The notes: generated from the letters alone by a model not told the origin. DNA of 33,452 nt from Alphaproteobacteria bacterium (GCA_020054105.1 JAGVLW010000057.1:1-33452); one strand, 5' to 3'; shown: positions 25,070 through 33,020, counted from the first letter of the stretch. Numbers and translations: made by a program.

Positions 25070-25489
25070 TTAGTTCTCCTGCTTGCGCCGATGCTGCTGC
25101 CCGGCGATTTCGTCGAGGACGATCGTGTCTTTGCGGTTTTGCTCTTCGAGCTTGCGCCGCCGGTCGTTTTCCAGGGCGATCTCGTATTTCTTCAGCTCGC
25201 CGAATGCGACGGTGATTTCCTCGCGCAGCATTTCTATTTTTTTATCGACCGATTTTATTTCGACGGCGAGCTGCTGCTGGCGGTTTTGGATGCGCTTGGC
25301 GAAATCGCCGAAAAACTGCGCCATGTCCGGCTGTTTTTCGGCCATCGCGATTTCACGCTGCAGTTCTTCCTGCAATGTAATCACGGCGAATTCGAGATCG
25401 CTCTTTTCTTTTTCGAGCGCCGCCATCTTGCGGCGCAGCTCGTCGAGCGTGCGCTTGCTAAGCTTGATGAGTGTGGCGAGACCCTTCAT
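25070..25489 (-). CDS. fliJ: FliJ-like flagellar export chaperone
   Basis: A 139-residue, almost entirely helical coiled-coil protein of FliJ length. It is built from long charged heptads (LRRKMAALEKEKSDLEFAVITLQEELQREI, LREEITVAFGELKKYEIALENDRRRKLEEQ). FliJ is the central stalk that inserts into the FliI hexamer of the flagellar export apparatus. Sequence conservation in this family is low, so the call rests on the coiled coil and its place directly after fliI. I place the start at the ATG at 25489 (MKGLATLIKLSKRTLDEL). Upstream in-frame codons from 25528 are made of heptamer repeat (LDEPRATNHEPR) and are probably not translated. No Shine-Dalgarno is visible, as the repeat occupies that position. 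Confidence 0.8.
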   Translation of the reverse strand: MKGLATLIKLSKRTLDELRRKMAALEKEKSDLEFAVITLQEELQREIAMAEKQPDMAQFFGDFAKRIQNRQQQLAVEIKSVDKKIEMLREEITVAFGELKKYEIALENDRRRKLEEQNRKDTIVLDEIAGQQHRRKQEN

Positions 25490-25490
25490 G

Positions 25491-25570
25491 CGTGGCTCGT
25501 GATTCGTGGCTCGTGGTTCGTCAAGCAAGAAACATTTTTACGAGTCACTAGTCGCGAGTCACGAGCCACG
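25491..25570. repeat. Inverted tandem-heptamer element 4, between fliI and fliJ
   Basis: The left arm from 25491 has units CGTGGCT, CGTGATT, CGTGGCT, CGTGGTT. The right arm (about 25540-25570), read in reverse complement, has CGTGGCT, CGTGACT, CGCGACT, AGTGACT. The outer 11 bases are identical and the loop is about 20 bases. It begins one base after the fliJ start codon (reading the minus strand, it ends there) and stops at the fliI TAA. Confidence 0.8.
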
Positions 25571-26908
25571 TTATTTCCTCCAATCCGCAATCCCGAGCAC
25601 CGCCGCCAGCTCGTCGTAGCTTTTATCGAGGTCGGTTGTTTCGTCCTTGCGCTGGCGCAGGAAATTTTCCAGCGCCGGGTTATATTGGATGGCCTGGTCG
25701 ATGGTCGGGTCGCTGCCCTTGCGATACGCGCCCAGGCGGATCATCTCGGACATGTCGTCATACGCCGCCATCAGGCTGCGCGCAACCTGCACCAGCGCGT
25801 TTTCCTGCGGCGTATTGCAGTCGGGCATGGTGCGCGACACGCTCTTGAGAATATTGATCGCCGGAAAGCGCCCGCGCTGGGCGATCGCACGGTCGAGCAC
25901 GATGTGGCCGTCGAGAATGCCGCGCACCGAATCGGAGATCGGCTCGTTGGTGTCGTCGCCTTCGACGAGCACGGTAAACAATCCGGTGATCGAGCCCTGC
26001 CCGGCTTTTCCCGGCCCGGCGCGCTCGAGGAGTTTCGGCAATTCGGCAAACACCGTGGGGGTATAGCCTTTACTGGTGGGGGGTTCCCCCGCCGACAGGC
26101 CGATCTCGCGCTGCGCCATCGCGAAACGCGTGACGCTGTCCATCAGGCACAACACATCTTTGCCTTTGTCGCGAAAATATTCCGCGACCGCCATCGTCAT
26201 ATACGCCGATTGCCGGCGTAAGAGCGCATATTCGCTGGACGTGGCGACGACGATGACGGAGCGCTTCAATCCTTCTTCGCCCAGATCGTCCTCGATGAAT
26301 TCCTGCAATTCGCGCGAGCGCTCGCCGATCAATCCAATGACGTTGACATCGGCCTGCGAGGAGCGCGCCAGCATCGACATCAAAATGGATTTTCCAACAC
26401 CGGAACCGGAAAATATGCCCATGCGCTGGCCGCGGCAACACGATAGAAAAACATTCATCGCGCGCACGCCCAGGTTGAGTTTCCCTTTGACGCGGCTGCG
26501 CTCATGCGCCGCCGGCGGATGGCTGCGTAGCGGATAGGGCGCCGACCCTTTCGGCAGCGGCCCCTTACCGTCCACCGGCTCGCCCATCGCATTAATCACC
26601 CGCCCCAGCCAGGCATCGCTCGGGTAGCAGACCGAGGCGTTTTCCTCCAAAATCACCCGGGCGCCGGGGCCGATGCCCTCCAGGCTGTCAAACGGCATCA
26701 GCAGGGCCTTGTTTTCGCGAAATCCGACCACTTCCGCCAGGATGGAGGGCGCCTTTCCCTGCAGCCCTTTCTGGCCGGCAATGCGGCAGCGCGAGCCGAC
26801 GCTGAGCAGCCGCTCGATGCCGGCGCATTCGATCAGCATCCCCTGCACGGCGGTCACCGTTCCTAAAACGCTAACTTCCTGTATGTTGTTTATTTCTTCG
26901 AGCTGCAT
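25571..26908 (-). CDS. fliI: Flagellum-specific export ATPase
   Basis: A 445-residue F1-beta-like ATPase that energises flagellar protein export. The P-loop is FSGSGVGKS (about 166-174), followed by [21 protein letters not shown], a T3SS/FliI hallmark. The Walker B region is [48 protein letters not shown] and [28 protein letters not shown] are strongly conserved FliI segments. The ATG at 26908 starts MQLEEINNI; an upstream GTG at 26914 is possible. It is divergent from ctrA, and the shared intergenic region carries a CtrA box. It is followed by a heptamer repeat element and fliJ. Confidence 0.95.
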   Translation of the reverse strand: MQLEEINNIQEVSVLGTVTAVQGMLIECAGIERLLSVGSRCRIAGQKGLQGKAPSILAEVVGFRENKALLMPFDSLEGIGPGARVILEENASVCYPSDAWLGRVINAMGEPVDGKGPLPKGSAPYPLRSHPPAAHERSRVKGKLNLGVRAMNVFLSCCRGQRMGIFSGSGVGKSILMSMLARSSQADVNVIGLIGERSRELQEFIEDDLGEEGLKRSVIVVATSSEYALLRRQSAYMTMAVAEYFRDKGKDVLCLMDSVTRFAMAQREIGLSAGEPPTSKGYTPTVFAELPKLLERAGPGKAGQGSITGLFTVLVEGDDTNEPISDSVRGILDGHIVLDRAIAQRGRFPAINILKSVSRTMPDCNTPQENALVQVARSLMAAYDDMSEMIRLGAYRKGSDPTIDQAIQYNPALENFLRQRKDETTDLDKSYDELAAVLGIADWRK

Positions 26909-27029
26909 AGGCACCGTTTACCATTTGACATAAGCAATTCATTACCTTACAAGCGACTATAGGCTTTTTATTAAAAATTGCACCGAAAGATTTGTCGAAA
27001 TAAAGATTGTTTAAAGAAATTTTTTGTGG

Positions 27030-27044
27030 TTAACTAAAAATTAA
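27030..27044. promoter_or_regulatory. CtrA box between fliI and ctrA
   Basis: TTAACTAAAAATTAA is a perfect TTAA-N7-TTAA, the full CtrA recognition sequence, 49 bases before the ctrA ATG. The flanking 26915-27093 gap is AT-rich and has no gene. Autoregulation of ctrA, and possibly control of divergent fliI, follow from the known biology of CtrA in Caulobacter and relatives. Confidence 0.72.
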
Positions 27045-27093
27045 ATTATTAATGGTTTGTAAAGCATACAACCATAGATACAAGGAGAGTGTT

Positions 27094-27813
27094 ATGCGCG
27101 TTTTGCTGGTAGAAGATGATTCCTCAACCGCTAAAGCCATCGAGCTTTCGCTGGCCTCCGAGGGCATTATTTGCGATACGACCCAGCTGGGCGAAGAAGG
27201 CCTCGAGATCGGGAAACTTTACGATTACGACATTATCATCCTCGACCTGATGCTGCCCGACATCGACGGCTATGAAGTGCTCCGCCGCTTCCGCGCCGCC
27301 CGCGTCACCACCCCCATCCTCATCCTCTCCGGCCTTTCCGGCCCCGACCAGAAGATCAAAGGTTTGGGCTACGGCGCCGACGACTATCTCACCAAGCCTT
27401 TCAACAAAGGCGAGCTCATCGCCCGCATCCAGGCGATCGTCCGCCGCAGCAAAGGCCACAGCGAATCGATCATCCGCACCGGCAAGCTCGCCGTCAATCT
27501 CGACACGCGCTCGATCGAAGTCGAAGGCAAGCCGCTGCATCTGACCAGCAAGGAATACAGCATTCTCGAGTTGCTCAGCCTGCGCAAAGGCACGACGCTA
27601 ACCAAGGAAATGTTCCTCAACCATCTCTACGGCGGCATCGACGAGCCGGAGCTGAAAATCATCGACGTATTCGTCTGCAAGCTGCGCAAGAAACTCGCGC
27701 AGGCCGCCGACGGCGAAAACTATATCGAGACCGTCTGGGGCCGCGGCTATGTGCTCAAAGACCCGGAACCCGATAGCGCCGCCGAACGCGCCAAAGCCGA
27801 CGAAGTAGCATAA
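27094..27813 (+). CDS. ctrA: Cell-cycle response regulator CtrA
   Basis: A 239-residue OmpR-type regulator. The receiver has Asp8/Asp9 in VEDD, phosphoacceptor Asp51 in [22 protein letters not shown] (the same position as in Caulobacter CtrA) and the lysine in [25 protein letters not shown]. The winged helix has [51 protein letters not shown] and VWGRGYVL, all distinctive of CtrA. It ends in VA, near the AA degron that lets ClpXP clear CtrA. The start at ATG 27094 has AAGGAGAG; an upstream in-frame ATG at 27052 is not needed. It is followed by a UUCG terminator; ChpT, its phosphate donor, is encoded nearby. Confidence 0.97.
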   Translation: MRVLLVEDDSSTAKAIELSLASEGIICDTTQLGEEGLEIGKLYDYDIIILDLMLPDIDGYEVLRRFRAARVTTPILILSGLSGPDQKIKGLGYGADDYLTKPFNKGELIARIQAIVRRSKGHSESIIRTGKLAVNLDTRSIEVEGKPLHLTSKEYSILELLSLRKGTTLTKEMFLNHLYGGIDEPELKIIDVFVCKLRKKLAQAADGENYIETVWGRGYVLKDPEPDSAAERAKADEVA

Positions 27814-27832
27814 CGCTTCTTTACACGAACAC

Positions 27833-27860
27833 AAAAAGCCAGCCTTCGGGCTGGCTTTTT
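27833..27860 (+). terminator. Rho-independent terminator with UUCG loop
   Basis: AAAAAGCCAGCC (27833-27844), TTCG, then GGCTGGCTTTTT (27849-27860): a perfect 12-bp stem with a stable tetraloop, A-tract before and T-tract after. It can act in both directions but here it ends ctrA. Confidence 0.92.
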
Positions 27861-27880
27861 ATATTTACAGAAAGAAAAAC

Positions 27881-28669
27881 ATGCGCTCCTCACAATTCCC
27901 TGAGGCAGGATCAGATGAATACCCGGACGAATTACCGCCTGGAGATGCAGTAAAAATTCATGCGATTATACTCGCTAGCGGCGATGCGCAATTAATCGCC
28001 GCTTATAACAGATATTTGGCTTACGCGGCCAATGAGCGTATGGGTATGCATGGGCACACGATGACTTGGCATGGAACCGAGTTTCCACCCACTCTGCAGG
28101 TCGCATTAAAAGAGCAATTCGGTGAAAATTATATCCCCTATCTTGAAAGTTGTGTTGTATTAAACGCAACCGGCACACGAATGGAGCTGGGTGAGGTCAC
28201 CCGCGCGCTGCCGGACGAAACGCTATTGCCGTATTTTGAGCATGACTATAGAGCCTGCGCTGAAAATTATGGGGGACTTGAGGCCTTTAAAACCGAGCTT
28301 AAGCCCATGTTTAGAGGAACAGTCGGGATACCTGGAGAAGATAATTTTGGCGTTTTGCTTGATGCCGGCATAAAAAATAATTTTGGAAAATATAGTAATA
28401 TTCTTGGCTTAGGGATGTTGATACATCCCTATACATCGGATGAAATCGCCGAGTATAAACAGATTATGCAGGATGAACCGGAAGTTTATGCTGCCTGCTA
28501 CGCAGTCCCCGTCGGCCAGGCCGAACAGGTTATTGCAAAAGGAATCGCTCCGGAAAGTGTTTTTTTAATCTCTGCTCAAGATAGTCCGCGCGCCGTACAA
28601 GTCCTCGCGGAAATTTTAAATTTCCAGGGCGCGTCACATTATCTACCCAAAGAGCAAAAGAAGAATTAG
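27881..28669 (+). CDS. Orphan hypothetical protein, lower GC than neighbours
   Basis: A 262-residue soluble protein that I do not recognise. It has no signal peptide, membrane segment or known motif. Notable parts are an N-terminal acidic stretch (PEAGSDEYPDELPPGDAV) and NERMGMHGHTMTWHGTEF with clustered His/Met. It also has LLDAGIKNNFGKYSNILGLGMLIHPYTSDEIAEYKQIMQDEPEVYAACYAVPVGQAEQVIAKGI. Its codon use is visibly more AT-rich (AAT, TTA, GAA, ATA) than that of ctrA or cheR on either side, which suggests recent acquisition. It starts 20 bases after the ctrA terminator with only a weak AGAAAG upstream and no clear promoter. It overlaps convergent cheR by 4 bases. Confidence 0.6.
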   Translation: MRSSQFPEAGSDEYPDELPPGDAVKIHAIILASGDAQLIAAYNRYLAYAANERMGMHGHTMTWHGTEFPPTLQVALKEQFGENYIPYLESCVVLNATGTRMELGEVTRALPDETLLPYFEHDYRACAENYGGLEAFKTELKPMFRGTVGIPGEDNFGVLLDAGIKNNFGKYSNILGLGMLIHPYTSDEIAEYKQIMQDEPEVYAACYAVPVGQAEQVIAKGIAPESVFLISAQDSPRAVQVLAEILNFQGASHYLPKEQKKN

Positions 28670-29484
28670 CCTGCCCTCAGCCGATACGCGCCGCGGATAT
28701 TTTCCATGGGCGTGAAGCGTTCGTGCGGATCGGCCAGGCTTTCGGTCGCGCCGAGCATCAGCACGCCGTGCGGCTGCAGGCTGTTGGCCATTTTCTCGGT
28801 GATCTGCGCCTTGGTCGCCTCGTCGAAATAAACCAGCACATTGCGCAGAAAAATAATCTCGAACTTGCCGAGCGCGGAATAATCTTCCAGCAGATTGTGC
28901 GGCGTATATTGCACCAGCTTGCGGATGTTGTCCTTGAGCTGCCAGGTCGTATCGGGCAGCGCGGTAAAATATTTCAGCAGCATTCGAATGGGCAGGCCGC
29001 GCTGCGCCTCGAACTGCGAATAGATGCCCAGCCTGGCCTTGTCGATCGCTTTCCTGGCGAGGTCGCTGCCGACAATCTCGAATTTCCAGCCGGGCATTTT
29101 GGCCGCGTCTTCCTGCGTGCAGATGGCGATGGAATACGGCTCCTGCCCGGTCGAGCAGGCGGCGCTCCAGATGCGTATGGATTTCCGGTCGGCGAGTTTT
29201 TCCATCAGCATCGGAAAAATAATGTGCCGCAGCTGCTCGTAGGGCTTGATGTCGCGGAAGAACGACGATTCGCCGATAGTCATCGCCTCGGTGATCTCGG
29301 CGAGCAACTCTTCCTTGGCGCCGCGCCCGACCAGCTCGCATAGCTGCACAACGCCTTCGAGCCCCTGGCTTCTGGCGATGGGCAGCAGGCGGCTTTCGAT
29401 CGTATGGGCGCCCTGGTCGCCCAGCATCAAGCCGGAGCGTTGCTTAAGAAGGTCGGTCAGGCACTGCACCGCTTGCGAACGCAT
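28666..29484 (-). CDS. cheR: Protein-glutamate O-methyltransferase CheR
   Basis: A 272-residue CheR, which methylates glutamates of chemoreceptors using SAM. The N-terminal helical domain (QCLTDLLKQRSGLMLGDQGAHTIESRLLPIA) recognises the receptor. The SAM domain has IWSAACSTGQEPYSIAICTQE and EIVGSDLARKAIDKAR, then KLGKFEIIFLRNVLVYFD-type motifs (here LGKFEIIFLRNVLVYFD). LMLGATESL precedes the C-terminus. The ATG at 29484 has GAGAGG 4 bases upstream; a GTG one codon earlier is possible. It follows the CheY-like gene by 11 bases, and chpT-cheY-cheR looks like one operon. Other che genes are not in view. Confidence 0.93.
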   Translation of the reverse strand: MRSQAVQCLTDLLKQRSGLMLGDQGAHTIESRLLPIARSQGLEGVVQLCELVGRGAKEELLAEITEAMTIGESSFFRDIKPYEQLRHIIFPMLMEKLADRKSIRIWSAACSTGQEPYSIAICTQEDAAKMPGWKFEIVGSDLARKAIDKARLGIYSQFEAQRGLPIRMLLKYFTALPDTTWQLKDNIRKLVQYTPHNLLEDYSALGKFEIIFLRNVLVYFDEATKAQITEKMANSLQPHGVLMLGATESLADPHERFTPMENIRGAYRLRAG

Positions 29485-29494
29485 CACGCCTCTC

Positions 29495-29860
29495 TCATAT
29501 CATGCCGAGCTGTTGCAATTTGCCGCGGATGATCTCGGCGTCGAACGGCTTCATCACATATTCGTCGGCGCCGGCATCCAATGCTTTCGTGATGCTGGCG
29601 ACCACGCTTTCGGTGGTGCAGAACATCACCTTGGGCGCACTGCCGCCCGTCATGGCGCGCAATGTTTTGAGGCAGTCCAGCCCATTCATCACCGGCATGT
29701 GCCAGTCGAGCAAGACCAGCGACGGCATCTGCGCTTGGCAGCGTTCGATGGCTTGGCGGCCATTTTCCGCCTCGACGATACGAAATCCCAGCTCTTCCAT
29801 GATGCGCCGCTCGAGCTTGCGCACGAGGGTGGAATGATCGACGAGCAGGCAGCTATGCAT
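29495..29860 (-). CDS. CheY-like single-domain response regulator with a His in the acidic pair
   Basis: A 121-residue stand-alone receiver. The phosphoacceptor is Asp52 in LLDWHMPVMNGLDCLKTLRA, the switch Thr is in MFCTTES and the lysine is in YVMKPFDAEIIRGKL. The CLLVDHSTLVRKLERRIMEELGF opening matches the alphaproteobacterial regulator that commonly sits beside cheR/chpT. In most receivers the acidic pair that binds magnesium is Asp-Asp; here it is Asp8-His9. This may weaken phosphorylation or change metal binding. The gene starts 12 bases after the chpT stop and precedes cheR. Confidence 0.9.
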   Translation of the reverse strand: MHSCLLVDHSTLVRKLERRIMEELGFRIVEAENGRQAIERCQAQMPSLVLLDWHMPVMNGLDCLKTLRAMTGGSAPKVMFCTTESVVASITKALDAGADEYVMKPFDAEIIRGKLQQLGMI

Positions 29861-29872
29861 AGCGCCTCGCCT

Positions 29873-30520
29873 TCACCCGGCGGGCTGCGTCAGCTGCAAT
29901 ATCAATTCTTCCTCGCCGACGCGGCATGACAGCGTCGCCGACAAATCGTCGACATAACGCTTCGTCAAATAGGTCTGCACGTTTCTGGCGCTGAGCTCGG
30001 CCAGCGACAATTGCCCCTTGAAAATCTTGTCCATCTCCTCGTCCCATTTGAGGCCGGCGCCGGTGGCGCTGATGATGACCTGTTTGTTGCCCTGGCTGTC
30101 CTGGCCGATGCGCACGGCAATGGCGCCGCCGCGAATGAGCGCGCTGGAAGCGACGATCAGCAGATTGTAAATCAGCCGCGCCATGCGCAGGCTGATCGAT
30201 ACGCCCGCCGAGTCGGTAAACTCATCCGGCCAGTCGAGCGTGATTTTGCTGCCGGTGAAAAAATCGAGCGCCAGCTTTTGTTTTTCCGAGAGGTTCGCCT
30301 CGCCATGATCTTTCACCCGGCCATAGGCCATGCGGTAAAATTGCAGGCGCGTAACGGCGGAAAAGGCGCTGCTGACGATCAGCTCCACCGCCTGGCCCTG
30401 CATGTTGAAACCTTCCTCGCTTAGAAATTCGGCGCCGTTATTGACCGCGCCGATCGGCCCGGTCAAATCGTGACACAGGCGCGTGCATAGCAGTTCGGCG
30501 ATTTTCAATTCTTCGATCAT
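29873..30520 (-). CDS. chpT: Histidine phosphotransferase ChpT
   Basis: A 215-residue ChpT-type protein with a histidine-kinase-like dimerisation helix and a degenerate, non-ATP-using catalytic domain. The N-terminus ELKIAELLCTRLCHDLTGPIGAVNNGAEFL carries the phosphoacceptor His17. ISLRMARLIYNLLIVASSALIRGGAIAVRIG matches the second domain. ChpT passes phosphate from CckA to CtrA and CpdR; CckA and CpdR are not in the window. It is the first gene of a probable chpT-cheY-cheR transcript that starts in the gap 30521-30764. Co-location with ctrA supports the call. Confidence 0.9.
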   Translation of the reverse strand: MIEELKIAELLCTRLCHDLTGPIGAVNNGAEFLSEEGFNMQGQAVELIVSSAFSAVTRLQFYRMAYGRVKDHGEANLSEKQKLALDFFTGSKITLDWPDEFTDSAGVSISLRMARLIYNLLIVASSALIRGGAIAVRIGQDSQGNKQVIISATGAGLKWDEEMDKIFKGQLSLAELSARNVQTYLTKRYVDDLSATLSCRVGEEELILQLTQPAG

Positions 30521-30682
30521 TGATTATGTCCGCTATTAAGGCAAAATCCCGGCATATGACGAACCATATGCAACCCGTTTTCACTATTGGCTAGAAAGAT
30601 AAATATTTAGTAAATCGAACCTGATAAAGAGCGACCCTGCGAGCCAAACGGCGCCACAACGGAAAATTCGCTATTTAAAACA

Positions 30683-30703
30683 CTGATATTCATCAATTAT
30701 CAG
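30683..30703. promoter_or_regulatory. Dyad in the chpT/repressor divergent region
   Basis: CTGATA (30683-30688) and TATCAG (30698-30703) are inverted 6-mers around an AT-rich centre, followed by GTTTTTATTTT. It could be an operator for the S24-type repressor downstream or a weak terminator. The rest of 30521-30764 is AT-rich; a TTGACT at 30713-30718 has no well-spaced -10. Confidence 0.3.
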
Positions 30704-30764
30704 GTTTTTATTTTGACTTGGCGGCGTATGTGTATTAGCAAATGGGGCAACGATTATCTTATCA

Positions 30765-31469
30765 ATGTGGCGAATCATGAAAAATACTGCTGTGCCCGAC
30801 CTCAACCCCATAGGGCAGCGACTGCGGCTTGAGATGAAAAAGCGCGGCGTCACGTCGGCGGATCTGGCCAAGCGCGCCGACGTCAAAATCTCGTTTCTCT
30901 ATGACATTATCAGCGGCAAGTCGGCCAACCCGTCGACGGTCAAGCTCGCCCGCGTCGCCGAAATTCTGGGCATCAGTTTGAACTATCTGGTCGGCAACAC
31001 CCACAATCCCACCCCCGGCCCCCACAGCGCCGGCAAGCGAGACGCCACCGACGAATACGTCACCATACCGAGAATCACCGTCGATGTATCGGCGGGCGGC
31101 GGCGCGGTCGTCTCCCATGAAGGCGAAGCGGAAAGCTATTATTTCCGCAAGGCCTGGATCAGCGACCAGCTACGCACCTCGCCCGATGATCTGCGCATGC
31201 TCTATGTGCGCGGCGACAGCATGGAGCCCACCTTGTGCAACGACGACATCATCTTGGTGGACACGTCGAAAAAATTCCCGACGCCGCCGGGCGTGTTCGT
31301 GCTGTTCGACGGATTCGGGCTGGTGGCCAAGCGCGTCGAGTTCATCGACGAGAAAACGCACAAGCGCATCCGCATCGCTTCCGATAATCCGCAATACTCG
31401 ACTTACGAGCGGTCGGTGGAGGAAGCTTTCATCGTCGGGCGCGTCGTCTGGTTCGCCCGCGAGATCTGA
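30765..31469 (+). CDS. XRE-family repressor with S24 (LexA/CI-type) peptidase domain
   Basis: A 234-residue cytosolic regulator. The N-terminal helix-turn-helix covers about residues 15-75 (LRLEMKKRGVTSADLAKRADVKISFLYDIISGKSANPSTVKLARVAEILG). The C-terminal S24 peptidase has Ser152 in VRGDSMEPTL and Lys189 in GLVAKRVEF, the catalytic dyad. An Ala110-Gly111 bond in VSAGGGAVV sits where LexA/CI-type proteins self-cleave. RecA-stimulated autocleavage is therefore possible, but many chromosomal members do not cleave. An alternative ATG is at 30777. It is not LexA (no winged helix) and no prophage genes surround it. Its end overlaps the convergent NtrC-like gene by 67 bases. Confidence 0.85.
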   Translation: MWRIMKNTAVPDLNPIGQRLRLEMKKRGVTSADLAKRADVKISFLYDIISGKSANPSTVKLARVAEILGISLNYLVGNTHNPTPGPHSAGKRDATDEYVTIPRITVDVSAGGGAVVSHEGEAESYYFRKAWISDQLRTSPDDLRMLYVRGDSMEPTLCNDDIILVDTSKKFPTPPGVFVLFDGFGLVAKRVEFIDEKTHKRIRIASDNPQYSTYERSVEEAFIVGRVVWFAREI

Positions 31470-32839
31470 GGCAGCCTTTCCATTTCGCCAACCTTGCGAT
31501 AGAGCGTCGAGCGACCGATCCCCAGGATGCGCGCCGCCCGGGTCATGCTGCCGCCGGAATGCTGCAAGGCATAGCGAATCGCCTCTTCTTCGATCGATTT
31601 GAGCGTTTTGACGCGGCCCTGCGCGTCGATGAGATCGGGCGACGGTTGCCGGGCGGCGGCGTCTTCCTGGGCAAGGGACGGTTTGATGAGCGCGACTGTT
31701 TGCAGATCGCTGATATCGATCATATCGCCGTCGCACATGACGACGGCGCGCCATAGCAGTCTGGAAAGCTGCAAGGTATTTCCTGGCCACGGATGATGCA
31801 AGATCCACTGCCGGGCGCGCTCGCTGATGCCGCGCACATATTTATTCTCGCTGGCGGTGTACATGGCCAGCATATGGTCGCCAAGCAGCAATATGTCCTC
31901 GCCGCGCTCGCGCAGCGGCGGCAGAAAAATCGCCGGCGTTTTCACCGCCCAGTCAAGCGGCTCCGTGGAAGTGGTTTCCTTGGCGCGCTGGGAAAACATA
32001 AAACGGACATCGACAGCGATCGGCGCCTGGGCATCCACGGGCGTCAGCTTTCCGGTCTCGATGACATCTTGCAATTTCTGCCGCAGCAATGGCGGCAAGG
32101 CCCCTGCTTCCTGCAGCAACAACGTACCCTGGTCGGCCTCGCGAAGTTTTCCCGCGATAAAACCGGCCGTGGAAACGCCGTCGCCCTGGCCGAACAAGAG
32201 GGACTCCATCAGATGCGGTGGAAGCATTTCGCAGTTGACCGATACAAACGGCTTGCTGCTGCGCCTGCCGGCGCCATGAATGGCCCGCGCCACCAATTCC
32301 TTGCCGGTGCCGTTCTCGCCGCATATCAATACCGCCGTATTATCCGAAACGACCTGTTTGGCCTGGGCAATTGCCATGGAAAAGCGGCTGCTTTGCCCGA
32401 TGACGTCGCGGAAATCCACATGCCCGGTCACTTTGCGCTCCAGCCAGGAGATATAGTCGCGCATCCGGCGCATCTGTATGGCATTGGCGAGCACACGCCG
32501 CAGTTGCGTCATGGCGACGGGCCGGGGCATGACTTTGAAGATGCCCAGAAGGTCGGCGCGATCATCGCCCTCGTCGCCGAAATCCGTAAACACGATAACG
32601 GGAAGATAGGGTTGCAAGGCGCGCATGGTCTGGATCCATGCGGCAAGCTCATCGGTGATTTTCACGACATTGGCGATGACGACGTCGGGCCTGGGTTGCC
32701 TATCGAGCTGCAACCATTGCGTTGCTTCCGAAAGGCTGGGAACGCTCTGCGCCTGATAACCGGTCTGTTGTGTTATGATACGCTCTTGCTGGCGCAATTG
32801 GGGCGTGTTCTCGTTGATAATAAGCACACAATCCAGCAT
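31403..32839 (-). CDS. Degenerate NtrC/FlbD-like regulator: pseudo-receiver, AAA+, Fis HTH
   Basis: A 478-residue protein with the layout of sigma-54 activators. The receiver-like domain (1-120) has Asn57 in PDVVIAN where phospho-Asp belongs, Asn9 in place of an acidic residue, and Arg106 in MPRPV for the usual Lys. The AAA+ domain keeps Walker A (GENGTGKE, 174-181). Its GAFTGA loop reads GDGVSTAG (220-226) and Walker B is LLLQEAG, with Gln243 for Asp. The Fis-type HTH is EEEAIRYALQHSGGSMTRAARILGIGRSTLYRKV near residues 415-450. It is probably not phosphorylated and not a sigma-54 activator, so it likely acts as a direct DNA-binding regulator. It is convergent with the repressor, with a 67-base overlap. 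Confidence 0.82.
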   Translation of the reverse strand: MLDCVLIINENTPQLRQQERIITQQTGYQAQSVPSLSEATQWLQLDRQPRPDVVIANVVKITDELAAWIQTMRALQPYLPVIVFTDFGDEGDDRADLLGIFKVMPRPVAMTQLRRVLANAIQMRRMRDYISWLERKVTGHVDFRDVIGQSSRFSMAIAQAKQVVSDNTAVLICGENGTGKELVARAIHGAGRRSSKPFVSVNCEMLPPHLMESLLFGQGDGVSTAGFIAGKLREADQGTLLLQEAGALPPLLRQKLQDVIETGKLTPVDAQAPIAVDVRFMFSQRAKETTSTEPLDWAVKTPAIFLPPLRERGEDILLLGDHMLAMYTASENKYVRGISERARQWILHHPWPGNTLQLSRLLWRAVVMCDGDMIDISDLQTVALIKPSLAQEDAAARQPSPDLIDAQGRVKTLKSIEEEAIRYALQHSGGSMTRAARILGIGRSTLYRKVGEMERLPQISRANQTTRPTMKASSTDRS

Positions 32840-32956
32840 TTTGAATTCCCGTAACAGTTGTATATATAGGAAAAATATAAACTAAATAAAAGATTGTGCA
32901 ATTTTTATTTTCAACTCAAGATTTATTATCGTCTCTATTGTCGCCAATTTGTAACA

Positions 32957-32985
32957 TTGCTTGCGCTACAAATATGCTATTATAC
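32957..32985 (+). promoter_or_regulatory. Candidate promoter of the terminal exported-protein gene
   Basis: TTGCTT (32957-32962), 17 bases, then TTATAC (32980-32985), 35 bases before the ATG at 33021. The gap 32840-33020 is AT-rich and holds no gene. Confidence 0.35.
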
Positions 32986-33020
32986 AGCTGCTTTTAACCC
33001 TAATACCCGACTATTATAGT

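Noticed and set aside
25091..26221. 376-codon plus-strand ORF antisense to fliJ/fliI
   Set aside because: It is a shadow of clearly conserved fliI, runs through the heptamer repeat and shows no protein features.
31403..32839. Calling this gene flbD or ntrC
   Set aside because: The GAFTGA loop, Walker B Asp and phospho-Asp are missing, so the names would imply a mechanism it probably lacks.
31793..32854. 353-codon plus-strand ORF antisense to the NtrC-like gene
   Set aside because: It is a shadow frame. The minus strand has Walker A and Fis HTH motifs in order.
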